A stretch of DNA of 64,000 nucleotides, from the NCBI GenBank assembly GCA_951799405.1, contig OX637333.1, forward strand, positions 12,275,960 through 12,339,959. Reading direction: 5' to 3'. The translations under genes and the position numbers were made by a program. How positions within the stretch are numbered: position 1 is the first letter of the stretch; the number at the start of each line of letters is the position of its first letter. The notes below the pieces were generated by a model. The model saw only the letters and a list, made by a program, of their open reading frames with translations, had not been told where the DNA came from and did not search any database. Below are positions 24,501 to 36,500 of this stretch, piece after piece. This stretch comes from Agapetus fuscipes. Taxonomy: Eukaryota; Arthropoda; Insecta; Trichoptera; Glossosomatidae.

Positions 24501-27500
24501 TAGATTGTCGGTGCTTGAGGGTATCTGTTTTTGATCCAAAGAATGGAATTAACACAATTGATGTGCCTTCGTCTAGAATGTTTCCTTCTGTGATAATTAG
24601 CAGGGTCAGATCGTGTACTCTTCTTCCTGAAGATAACAGAAGTAAGATTGCCGTTCTACACGAAACTTCATAGAGAGAATCTGATCGAGGAGTGTTCCTG
24701 ACTAGCCAGTCTTTCACTATCTGCGGATTCCACACAGGAGATTTAGGAGGATTGACCTTTGCCATTGCTATGGCTTTTAATGTATGTTTCACTAGGAAAT
24801 CTGAGCCAAGATTCTTTTCCGTCATAGGGTTGCAGAAGGTTACGATGGCTGACTTGTGTACCAGTATCGTCCTGTATGACAGTTTTTTGTTAATGAACAG
24901 TTGTGCTAGATACCTTGCCAATTGATTAGGAGATGGTGTGTTGGGATGGGTATTATTCGCCAGTATCCAGCGGCACCATCTTTGCCAAGCAGGTTTATAT
25001 GTGTTGAGTGTGGAAGCTCGCCATCCTGACAGGAGCAGTTTTTTCTCTTCCGCGTTCCAGGAATTTAAGATACTGTCCCAGCCCCAATTTTCCACACTTC
25101 CATTTCCAGGTCTTGAATTCTGGGTGGTGGATTGCCTGTTGATGTGTCGATTAGTACTGACTCCAGGTTCGGTATTTGCATCGGCGGTGCGAGTGATCGA
25201 CGAATTAAGTCTGGCCGCCAGAAGGCACTCTGCCACCTCGGGACCACGAGTAGGTAAGTTCCGGTTGCCCCGTTTAGGTACCTCAGGATCCTCGGTATAA
25301 GGTTTGGCGGAGGAAATATCCAACCCAGATTGTAGAGCCAGTGCCGACTGAAGGCGTTTTGAAAGATTGCGCATGAGTCTGTGGAGTCTCTGGACACGTA
25401 AGTTGAACTCACGTGTGCCGTGGTGGATGCGAACAGGTCTATATCTGGTACTCCGAAATGATTGAAAATGGCCTTCGTTGCTGTTGGTAAGAGATGCCAC
25501 TCTGGAGGGGATCTTCCTCTTGATAGGTGATCTGCGTCTCCATTGTATCTTCCCGGTAGGTACTGCGCTGTTAGCGAGATTTCCCATTGGTCTGCCAGAG
25601 TCAACAGATCTCGGGTAAGTTTTAGGAGTGTTTTGGATCTGGTGCCCCCTTCCTTGCGGATGTAGGCTACTACTGTCTTGTTGTCTGATTGTATCAGAAT
25701 TTCGGAGCCGGAAAGGTCGTGCGCTGTGCGTTGCAGGGTTGCAAAAACAGCGAACATCTCTTTTCGGTTGGAGTGCCACTTCTTTTGTTGAATGGTCCAC
25801 TGTCCTGACAGCATCAAGTCGTCCAGAGTTGCTCCCCAAGCTAAGTCTGACGCATCTGTTGTCAAGAAATGTCTGAAGGTTTCCCTGTGGATGGGACTTG
25901 ATTCGTTCACATTCCCTATCCACCACTCTATTTCTTGTAAGCTGTCCTCGGTCATTTGTATGGACCTTCTTGGTGACAGGTGCTTCAGTGGCTTGCTCGC
26001 TATCTGCAATTGTCTGCAGTGGAGTCGACCTCTTTTCACCATAAAGCTGGCAAAGTTTAGTCTTCCTAGGAGACTCTCCGCCAGTTTTAAGGACCATTTT
26101 CGAGAAGTCAGTATTGCTCGAAGCGAGTGGCACAATGCCTCTTGCTTCCGTTCTGAAAGGAATTTGCAATTGTTGTGCGTGTCCCAAACGATTCCCAAGT
26201 ATTCTAATTGTTGAATGGGGAAGAGCACTGACTTCTGGAGATTTACATACCACCCCAGAGATTGTAGGATATCTACTGCTAGATGCGATTGCCGACAAAG
26301 ATCCTCCTTGGATTGGTTCTCAAGGAGGAAGTCGTCGAGATAAACGATTGTCCGGATACCTCGTTGCCGCAGTAGTTGGGCTACCCAATTTGTGAGGGTT
26401 GCAAACATTCTGGGGGCAGATGAAAGGCCAAAGGGCAGACTTGTCATCTGAAGTAATTCTCCTCGATAGACCAGTCGCAAGATCTCCGATGTTTCTGTGC
26501 TATTGGGAGATGAAAGTAAGCTTGCGATAGGTCTATTTTCGACAACCAATCGTTTGGCTGCAGAAACTCTGGCACTTTGTAGTGGCTTATGAGTTTGAAC
26601 GGAGCTGGGTCTAGGAAGAAGTTTAACGATTTCAGGTTGAAAATCATTCTCGAGGAACCGTCCGATTTGTCTTCTTGTGTGGTAATATCAGAAGGGGAAT
26701 TGCGATGAAAGGTATTTTTACTCCGATTATCATCTTCAGGATGTGGTTTGGTGCTCCGAGTGACGTCCAAACCTCTAGGGAGGACTTCAAGCATCCTCCG
26801 CGAAATGGTTTCTTGTCATTTTCGTGGATGCCTCCCTCTGTCTCCTTTGGGGTTTCCTGACCGTGCGTTATTCCCTGCCCTTTTCCCTCTTGAAGAGAAA
26901 TTTGGAAGGTCTCTAAGGCCTCGATTGCTTTCTGCGGTGGGTCGTTGCTGCCCTCGAAAAAACTGATTCCTTTTCTGTACAGGAACGTGCGGTTTCGATG
27001 AGGTGCTGGGTTGAGGGCACCGGGCCTTCACTGACAATTTGTCGGTGGTCCCCACTCTAGAGAGAAAAGACGTGAGCCTGTCTTTTCCAAACAAGTATTC
27101 GGTACTTGGCGGGATTTTGCTTAATCCCTCTCTCACATGCTCTTCCTTAACTTGCCCCAGCACAGCCTTCCTGCGGAACTGGAGGGCCTCTGTCCGTCTC
27201 CCACATACCATCTGGAGGATGTCTTCCGAGACTTTTTGGTATGGCGAGTCCAGAGCGAACAGCGTTTTGACCTTTTCGAAAAGGGCTTTCTTCGTCAAGG
27301 TCGTATCGCCCTGGGCCCCCCAGTTGACCAAGGCCTGGAGCCCCGACTGGAACTCCTCTTTCTGGATGAGGAGGGCGTGGGACATGGCTGCAAACGACCG
27401 CTCGAGTGAAGCCTGGATAGGGGAGCTCACGTCGCACTGGCGAAGTTCGTCGTTCACCGCCAGGTCGACGAACGCTGGTTCTGCCAGGTACCTTTTCTGC

Positions 27501-30500
27501 ACCTCTGCGTACCTAACTCCGCCCCAGTTTTCACTGTCGAAGTGCTGGAGCTTTTGGAGTGCTTCGACCCTATTGCTCTTGGCCCTGGGGTGAGCTGGTT
27601 CTTTCACCGTTGTGGAGGCTTCCTGGAAGCTCAGCAGTAGCTCTTCCTGGGCCTCCTCCTCCTCTTCCAGTCCCGGAGGTTGTTCGAGGAAGTTGCTGGA
27701 AGAGTTTCCTGGCACTGATTCAATGGGATTTCCCGTAGAGCTGGCGGGCCGGTCCCCGAAAACCGCGTTCGTCAGCATCCCGATCTGGGAAATCAGGTAG
27801 TCCATCCTTGGATCCAAGGCCACCCTCAGCCGTTTCTGACGCCGCGGCGGCGAATCTGATCCCGAAGTCTCATATCCGCGTTTTTGAGACACATCGCCTG
27901 AATCTTGCGAGATTTCGGCGGGGGGTTGCCCTTCATTATTTTCGCAACTCATGACACTACTTTGGATCTTTTTCGCCGATGTATAAAATTCTATTAAAAA
28001 TAACGAAAAATCTTGTTTCGTAAAAATGGCGGCGTGGTATAACCAACAAAAAAAACTAATGCATATGCACACATTTAACCATCACAATTTCACCTGTTTT
28101 AGTTTCAAACTTGCACTCAATTGTTCACAAGATGGTGAAATAACGAAAAATCTTGTTTCGTAAAAATGGCGGCGTGGTATAACCAACAAAAAAAAAACTA
28201 ATGCATATGCACACTTTTAACCACCACAATTTCACCTGTTTTAGTTTCAAACTTGCACTCAATTGTTCACAAGATCGTGAAATAACACTGGTAACTGTTT
28301 TTAAAATGTTTCTGCCCAGGAATATGCCAATTACCTCAAATTTTCGAAAGTGGAATCAACTGACATGTGACCACAAAGGGAAAATGACGCTTTATGACAA
28401 ATGGCGACCGAGATATGGGGGAACAGGAAATGGGGAAACAGGAAATGGGGAAAAAGCGACCATAGAGTAGAAAAGTGCCTAAAGTGTAAAAAAGTGCTAA
28501 TCAAAGACCCAGGAATAGACTAAAAAACCACATAAAAAGGGAAAAGTGATTGTTTCTCTCATAATATGGACTCCAGACATCTCTTCAGAACACATAATAT
28601 AATATTTAAGTTGACCTTGAAAACCGACTGTTGGAAAAGCCGAATTCCACAATTTGTTGACATAAGACCACTAACACAATCAATTTTTTTTTTGTGTAAA
28701 TAATAAGGGTCTAATCTAATCTAATCTAAGTTGCAAAGATATGTTACATTAGAGATTCACATTATATGCATTCTCACAACCAGACACGTACAAGTTCGCG
28801 CTTGCAAATGCCTCATGTGAACCTACAACATAAAAACCAAATCTCAAATGGACATACACCCTGCAACTCTTGCCGTCCTTCCCTGAGACAGGGGTGACAT
28901 TGGCAAAGTGAACCATTTTTACAGCATGGGTGGTCAGCCGCATACCAACCTAACTTCTCATTCATCATCAAAGGTCATTAACTTCTATTTTTTGCGATGT
29001 ATTGTGATTTCGTGCCTACGCATACTAATGAGGTATATCTATTTTTAGAATCTCGATCTTTTATCCATAATCTAAATTATGATGGAGCAAAATAATAAAT
29101 CCTCAAAAGTTTTTTTTTTTTTGGTAGGCACTAAAAAAACTTTATTTCATTGTTTTTTGATATAAAAAAACCAACAGGAGATATGTTTTGTATCTTTGGA
29201 GATATTTAATATAAAAAACCACGAGTTGGGTGTCTGAATTAGGCAGAAAATCGCTGGCGCTCCAGGGGTTAAAGTGAAATATTATTCCATGTTCTATAAC
29301 ACATTTACTCTCTTTTGTTGGTACGTTTAGAAAATACACAGTTTGGCATTTAAATGGATTTTTATTCCAATTAGGTAACACACCTGTTCACAGTTGGAAG
29401 GTTAGCGATAAACTGAATTTGGATTTTTGTGTGATGAGTGGGGTAGCGTATTTCTAATTCTCAAAGGATTGATTTCTTAGCCCAACCAGTTCTATATATC
29501 GATGGTTCTATATATAAACGTCTCTCTAGATATTTAAAAAAAGTCTTTTGAATGTTTTCGATGCGGTTTGTGTGGATTTTATAATGTGGACTCCAAATTG
29601 GAGCACTAAATTCTAGGTGAGGCCGTATGTACGAAAGGTACAGTGTCTTCAAAGTATTGATATTGTTGAACTGTTTACCGGTGCAGATAATGAAACCCAA
29701 CTTTTGGTAAGCTTTGAAGGTAATTGAATCAATAAGTTTGTCGAACGTCAATTTGGAATCCAATATAACTCCTAGATCTCTTACATTATCGACTTTTTTT
29801 AATAACGAACCATTTATGGAATAAGGAAACGTTATGGGCGTATTTTTGCAAGAAAAGGTTAATAGGGCACACTTGGACACATTGATGTCTAATTTGTTTT
29901 TACAACAATATACACTTAGCCTATTGATGTCTAAATCTAAGCTGCAAAGATATGTATCATTTGAGATTCATATTAAATGCATTCCCACAAGCAGACATGC
30001 ATAATTTCGCGCTTACACATGCTGCATGTGGACCTACAATATAAAAACCCCAAGCTCAAATGAACATAAGCCCTGCAACTCTTGCCGACCTTCCCTGAAG
30101 CAGGGGTGACATTGGCAAAGTGAACCATTTTTTACAGTATGGGGGGTCAGCCGCATACCAACCTATCAGTCAAGGAATTTTAATTTAATTCTGTAAATCA
30201 ATGCAATCATTTATGTTGTTAATTGTTGTGTAAATTTTCATGTCATCAGCGAAACCTGAGAAGTTTGTGGACTGGAAACAACTTTGTTTGTCATGGATAT
30301 AAATATTGAAAAGAGTGGGACCGAGGTGTGATCCTTGGGGTACACCCGATGTAACACAAGTGAAATTGGATTTGCAATTACCTACAACCACTGCTTGTTG
30401 CCTATTTCTTATGTAAGAATCAAACCATCTGAGAAGGTCGCCGTGAATGCCCACACCGTATAGTTTATGAATGAGTATGTTGTAACTGTAACTGTACTGT

Positions 30501-33500
30501 ACTGTATCTGTAACTCTGTCGCCATTCCGCTAGGGGTGGCCAGAGCCTCTGCAGAGTTGCTTCCATTTTTTTCCTCCATTTTTGTGATCAACCCTATCAA
30601 AGGTGGAGTGGAACAGACTGCCACCCGGAGTGAAGAACTCCAAATCTATGGATGTATTTCACGGAGCACTCAAGACACACCTTTTTAGAAAGTCTTATCC
30701 ATGATCGGAGAGGGCCCTTGAGGTGTGACACACACAAAAACGGCGCTCTCTTATCATTTGTAATTTAAAATAAATTAGCCTGATATTATTTATTATGAAA
30801 GGCCTTTGAAAAGTCTGTATATATATACTTATACAAATTCGTATATACTTAATTTTTTTTTTAAATTATAATAAATTATTGTATATACTTATACAAAAAA
30901 TAAACAATGTGCTGGATTTAAGAATATCTATATCTATAGGTTGGTACGAGGCTGACCACCCGTGCTGTAAAAATCGGTTCACTTTTGCCAATGCCACCCC
31001 GGTTCAGGGAACGGCGGCAGGAGTTGCAAGGTTTATGTCCATGTGAGGTTTTCTTTATTTGTATGCACACATGCAGAATGTGTAGGCGCGAACCTACATG
31101 TGCCTGTTTGTAGGCATGCATTTCATATGAGCCTTAAATGTTAACATATCCTTGCAGCTTAGATTATAGATTATTAGCACATTTTGTTGCGCGCACATCA
31201 CTACGGCTGCGTACATATAGTGAAAGTAGCTATAGATCCAGCTTAAGACCAGCACTAGGGATTACGTCACTTACTAGCGCACGGTTTTGAGTTTTGTTGC
31301 GGCATGGAAACGAAGCAGTTGGAGGTCAAAACTCTAGGACATGTTTGGTAGATGCCCTTTTAAGAAACAAATTGAAACACTTTATTTTTACTGTCGCTTT
31401 ATGTGAATATTCATAGTGAAAATAAACTATGTTTCAGATAATTAAAATTAATTTTTTCTACTCCCATTTGGTAATTTACTAAATACAAATTGGCTAACGC
31501 AATCACAATGCCATACATTTTCTGTCTATTGTGCCATGAGGCGCAGCCGATTGGCACAATAGACAGAAAAATAGGAGGAGGTCAAAATGCAACTAGCACT
31601 CGTTACAAAGGCTATCATTACTAGGCAGTGGCATAAATAACTATTCTTTATGGTTCTTTGTAGAATTCATTATGTGTTAATGCGCAAACCATTACTTTAC
31701 TCACATACTTTACATTTTTGGCTGAAAAGCCTTGCAGGCTCAGGGCCTCCCGCGCCCCAAATCCTCCAGGACTCTTGTGCTGCTTCCCTCGATGGTCCTG
31801 TTAATCTTAGAACTTCGTTGTTGGCCTCGACATTGTCTATCCACCGTATCCTGGCACGTTAGAGTGGTCTATCACTGAATGGAGCACCATCCAACCATTA
31901 AAAGCATAAAAATAATCAGTACATAACTTACTTATGTTGCAGATTTCAGAATCTCACAGAAACAAAAACAGCCAAGAAGGAGGTTCTGAGGGATATGGAT
32001 GCGGACATGTCGACCCTGAAGGAGACCACTGAGGCATGCAGCAAGAAGGCCCCAAAACTGGCTGGGAGATACGAGTTCTATCAGAAACTAAGGGGCTATA
32101 TCACAGACCTAGTGGAGTGCCTGGATGAAAAGGTAACGTTTAATATAAGCTTGCCCGCTAATAGATGCTGTATCCGTTTCAACATACCTAAACACAAATC
32201 GCCCCTAGTTAGATAAAGAACAAGGACACTCCCAGTGTGATGACTCACTGTAATCAGACAAATGTAAACGTCATCTCTGCGCAGAAATGTATTTATGTTT
32301 TCAAATTGTTCTGGTCGGTAAATTTCAATTTTAAAAGAAAAAAAGCATTATAAGGTAGTGTAGCATGTGTAAAATTATTGGATGTCAAAACATTACATGG
32401 AATAAGCAATAAACAAGGATTTCACATGGTTATTAAGTTTGACATTTGTTTTCTGTTTTAGTTTTGATGATATTATTATTTATTGATTTATAAAATGTAA
32501 TTTGTTGTGTATGTTCCTTGACTTATAGGTTGGTATGCGGCTGACCACCCATGCTGTAAAAATGGTTCACTTTGCCAATGTCACCCCTGTTACAGGGAAG
32601 GACGGCAAGAGTTGCAGGGTGTATGTCCATTTGAGATTTGGTTTTTATATTGTAGGTTCACATGAGACATGCGCAAGCGCGAACTTGTACGTGTCTGGTT
32701 GTGAGAATGCATGTAATGTGAATCTCTAATGTAACATATCTTTGCAACTTAGATTAGATTAGACATGTCTGGCTGACGCTTGTGTCTCATACTATTGTTT
32801 GGGGTTCACTTACATTAAATATCAATGATAACAATATTTAGTTGGTAGTCCAATGCACTTCTGACTTAATTTGGAAGGTAGTGGGGAAAATGTTCAGATG
32901 GGAAGCTGACGTATTAAAGGCCAAGTGGCATCCCTTGAACTAATTTTAGTATTTGCTGTTCTTTCCGCAAGGAATGACTGAATTTCAATGCGTTCTAGCA
33001 GGAAGATTTTTAATGAGACAACTAATAGAAATGCTTATTTATTTACAGATGCCAGCGCTGGAGGCATTGGAAGCTCGAGCCATGGCACTGCAGAAGAAAC
33101 AGGCGGCCTTCCTCATGGAGAGGAGAAGGACAGACGTCAGGGACCAAGCCCAGGAAATCCTCAATCCTACCACTGGTATGTCACATTATTACATTGATTA
33201 ATATGCAAATAGATTTCGACCTCTTACTTTACCTCAACACAAGTCGTCCCTTGGTTAGAAAGAGAACAAAGATGCACCCAGTGTTAGTCCGTTAAAAACA
33301 CAGAATAAAGCTACAAAATGTCATAGCAAAGTTGGCATTTCTTAAAGCCATGTCTGTGCACGCGTTTGAATTGTTTTGGTCGGTAAGTTTTTCAACTGTT
33401 CCACTGACAATTGACAGCTAACCTGAAGAACACAAATATTAGCCAAAATTGTTAATGTTGATTAATGGATTTGAGTTGTAAAAGCACTTCAATAATTGAA

Positions 33501-36500
33501 AAAAATACTGGAAGTATCAGAATCATGACTCAATAATGCATTTTGAGATAAATCTACATCCATTCTGCCGAGCGTTGACAGCTGCTGTATGGTTGTGAGA
33601 TTTTTACTGTAAGCGCTTACAACGCTCAAGCGAGCTCCTTAACCATGTTTTTACTGTAAGCGCTTACAGTGCTCAAGTGAGCTCCCCTAACCATGTTTTT
33701 ACTGTAAGCGCTTACAGTGCTCAAGCGAGCTCCCCCAACCATGTTTTTACTGTAAGCGCTTACAGTGCTCAAGCGAGCTCCCCCAACCATGTTTTTACTG
33801 TAAGTGCTAACAGTGCTCAAGCGAGCTCCCCTAACCATGTTTTTACTGTAAGCGCTTACAGTGCTCAAGCGAGCTCCCCGAACACGGCCCATCCGTCTCA
33901 CACATCTTCAGAATAGTCATAATGTGATGTAGTTTGAGTACACTTGAACCTCTTCCCATCATTCAAAATCCCCACTCCTAGTAACTTGGCACTGGCGCCC
34001 CTGCTCCGCGGGATTCGCCATACAGAAGAAGAAGAAGATGAGTACACTTGCATACGTTGAGTTATCACAAGCAGTGGCGGTGCGTCATTAGGGGACGAAG
34101 GGGATTATCCCTATGTATGAAATAGGAAAAATAAGTACCTATCCACTAAAATAACAAAGTAAAAATAAAATGCATTTTTGTGTTTTATTTTTACTTTATC
34201 AGTTTATAATGAATCTTCACAATGTCAATGCTTACTTATTGAAAATGGAATCCGAGAAATACTGAATATAAAAACTGGAATATTTTCTAAATCATTCATC
34301 TTTAGTGTGAAATTTCTACATAGCGCGATTATATTTTAAAGTTCGGGTCTTCGCTATGTAATGAGATGTACGTACGATGGGGGGGGACCTCTTCCCGTTC
34401 CTTCTGCGCCCGCGCCAGACATACACGAGCTGATGGTTCGTAAAGTCGGGGATACAGAACGTGTTCCCTATGGTTTTTTTTGTATGTATGGGTGAGCAGA
34501 GCTTATCTGTGAGTTGTGTCCATAGCAAGTACATACGTTTGCGCATGCACACTTTAACTGTCTTCACAGACCGGCGGGGAAAGAGCCCAGTGTCACCGAG
34601 GTACGTACCAACATACTTATAACACTTTGACACTTTGGTACAAATCAGAAGTAATATTATTGTTGTGTGTTACTGGGATTCCCGGTTGGCTACACGTGAC
34701 GTGATATTACACTAAAATTTATAATCTTTTTTCAGTCTGACGCGTTTTCAAGCATCGTAAGTCCGATTTGTCAGAAATTCCTTACCAAATAGGTAGCTAA
34801 TTTAGAAGAAAACATCTCGTTTTCTTTAGAATCTTGTTGAATGAAATGTTTTTAAGTAATCAAATGCCAGTTATTATTGATTGCGTACAGTTTCGCCTAT
34901 GTTGATACTGTTCTGATTTTGTATAATTGTGTTGTGATTTCTATTTTTGTCTATAAATGCCGTGATTTAATATCTGTAAGAAATGTAGAAAAAGTAGTTG
35001 GTAAGAGGCGAGGTCCTGCACAGTGCCCAGCCTGGTGATATGTATGTAGTGTCTGTGCCTGTGTGCTGTATGGTGGTGACCAGGTGTGGGCTGGTGCCCT
35101 GGTGGAGTGCATGGCTAGGTGAGCACCAGTCTATCTTACAAGGTCATCCCCTCTCCCAGGATTTATCTAGAGCCGCTACTGATCACAAGTGTAGACGAAA
35201 CTAGCTTACGGCATTGAAACATACCATGAGATAAACCTTTCACCCTCTCCGGTCAACCACAGACCTGTCTAACACCACAGAATACTTAATAATCATGTGA
35301 AATCCTATGTTTTCTTGCTTTCTTCATCCTGTGTTTCAGTGCCCAACAAATGCCATTATGTTTTATAATAAATTCCATTTTTCTTTCAATATCAACAAAT
35401 TCACTGACAGGTTGGTTGAAACAAAAGTAGCGTCTACTTGCGTTCAAATGGTTTTGGCTCTACTGTTGTTGCATATCAATGTATACATATTTAGTTAACA
35501 AATGCTACAATTTTTTTCAACACGCAGCCTGCAAGCGTGACGGCATGGATGAGGAGCGTGCGCGACGATGCGCAGAGCGAGAAGGTCGCCGCGTGCGGAG
35601 ACGGAGAGCCAGGCAGAAGGAGGCCAACCCCGCTATTATCCACATGGAAGGGGACTCCAGCGACAATGAGCTGCCTCCTGGGATAAATACAATGGGACAT
35701 GGTGAGACACTTTCTTATAGATGTGATTCTTTTTTAGACTCCAATGTGCCGTAGCGCAGATCCGAGCTCATGACACCAATCTTGTTTTTTTTTAAGTGAT
35801 AAAATCGTGTAACACATTCCTTTTGGGTGAAACTATGAACCAATAAAATCAAAGCATTAATTTTTTTGTTTGTGAATGTTTTAGAAAAAAAAATGCTGAC
35901 CTTGTAAACTGACAACTAAAAATGAAATATGCATATTTTTAACTCAACACTCACTTACAAAGTTTGTCTACATAGTTGGAAGCATCCATGTACCTACCTG
36001 GCTTGTATGCTCATTCAGTGTAATATTATGTTTATTCTTAGAACACAATGTTTTTTTCATTATCATACCAAAGGTCCATCCAGCCTTACAACAACTGGGT
36101 CTTGCTTGAGAATTGGCGCTTTGTAGAGACGACGATCAAGCTCGTAAAAAGGTCGATAGCTCAATTGGTAGAATGCTTGCATTCCATGCCGAGAGCAAGG
36201 GTTCGATCTCAAAGGTTTACTCAGCCTTCACAAGAAATGAGAACCAGGCCCCCCCGGGGCTGGGAAACCCCCACTTCAACTGAAAGTGGTTGGTGTGAGG
36301 CCGGCCCCCTTACCTGTAAAAATAAATAGGTCCCGAAGCGCCACATGCGACCCCTTCGGGGAAACGCAGGCAAGAAGTTACACTATATGTGTAGCTTAGT
36401 TGCGTTTATAATATATGGGGTAGTTCTACCAAATATATTATGTTCTACCAAATTATGCATTATACAGCAATATCATAACCTTGTATTTGTTTACAGAGCA

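Larger units (their letters stand above)
23700..28598 (-). mobile_element. DIRS-like tyrosine-recombinase retrotransposon, about 4.9 kb
   Basis: Complete DIRS architecture on the - strand: inverted terminal repeats at both ends, gag-like ORF, RT/RNase H/methyltransferase-like ORF, an overlapping tyrosine-recombinase ORF, and an internal complementary region (about 23967-24068) next to the right repeat. The internal region is the reverse complement of the two outer ends joined together, as expected for the DIRS circular intermediate. There are no LTRs and no integrase. It lies in intron 7 in antisense to the host gene. Confidence 0.9.

Noticed and set aside
25628..26395. + strand open frames opposite the DIRS RT
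   Set aside because: Shadows of the DIRS coding region on the other strand.
33601..33884. CRISPR-like array
   Set aside because: Units are adjacent without spacers, and the window is eukaryotic.
33626..33916. Open frames on both strands with repeated peptide units (for example GARLSTVSAYSKNMV)
   Set aside because: They follow the 48-bp minisatellite exactly; an intron location and the absence of any domain make coding unlikely.
34070..34110. hAT end at GGCGGTGCGTC
   Set aside because: No matching inverted end or 8-bp duplication was found nearby.
36149..36220. A functional tRNA gene
   Set aside because: A and B boxes are present, but the anticodon stem does not pair and the sequence continues into a SINE body with other copies.
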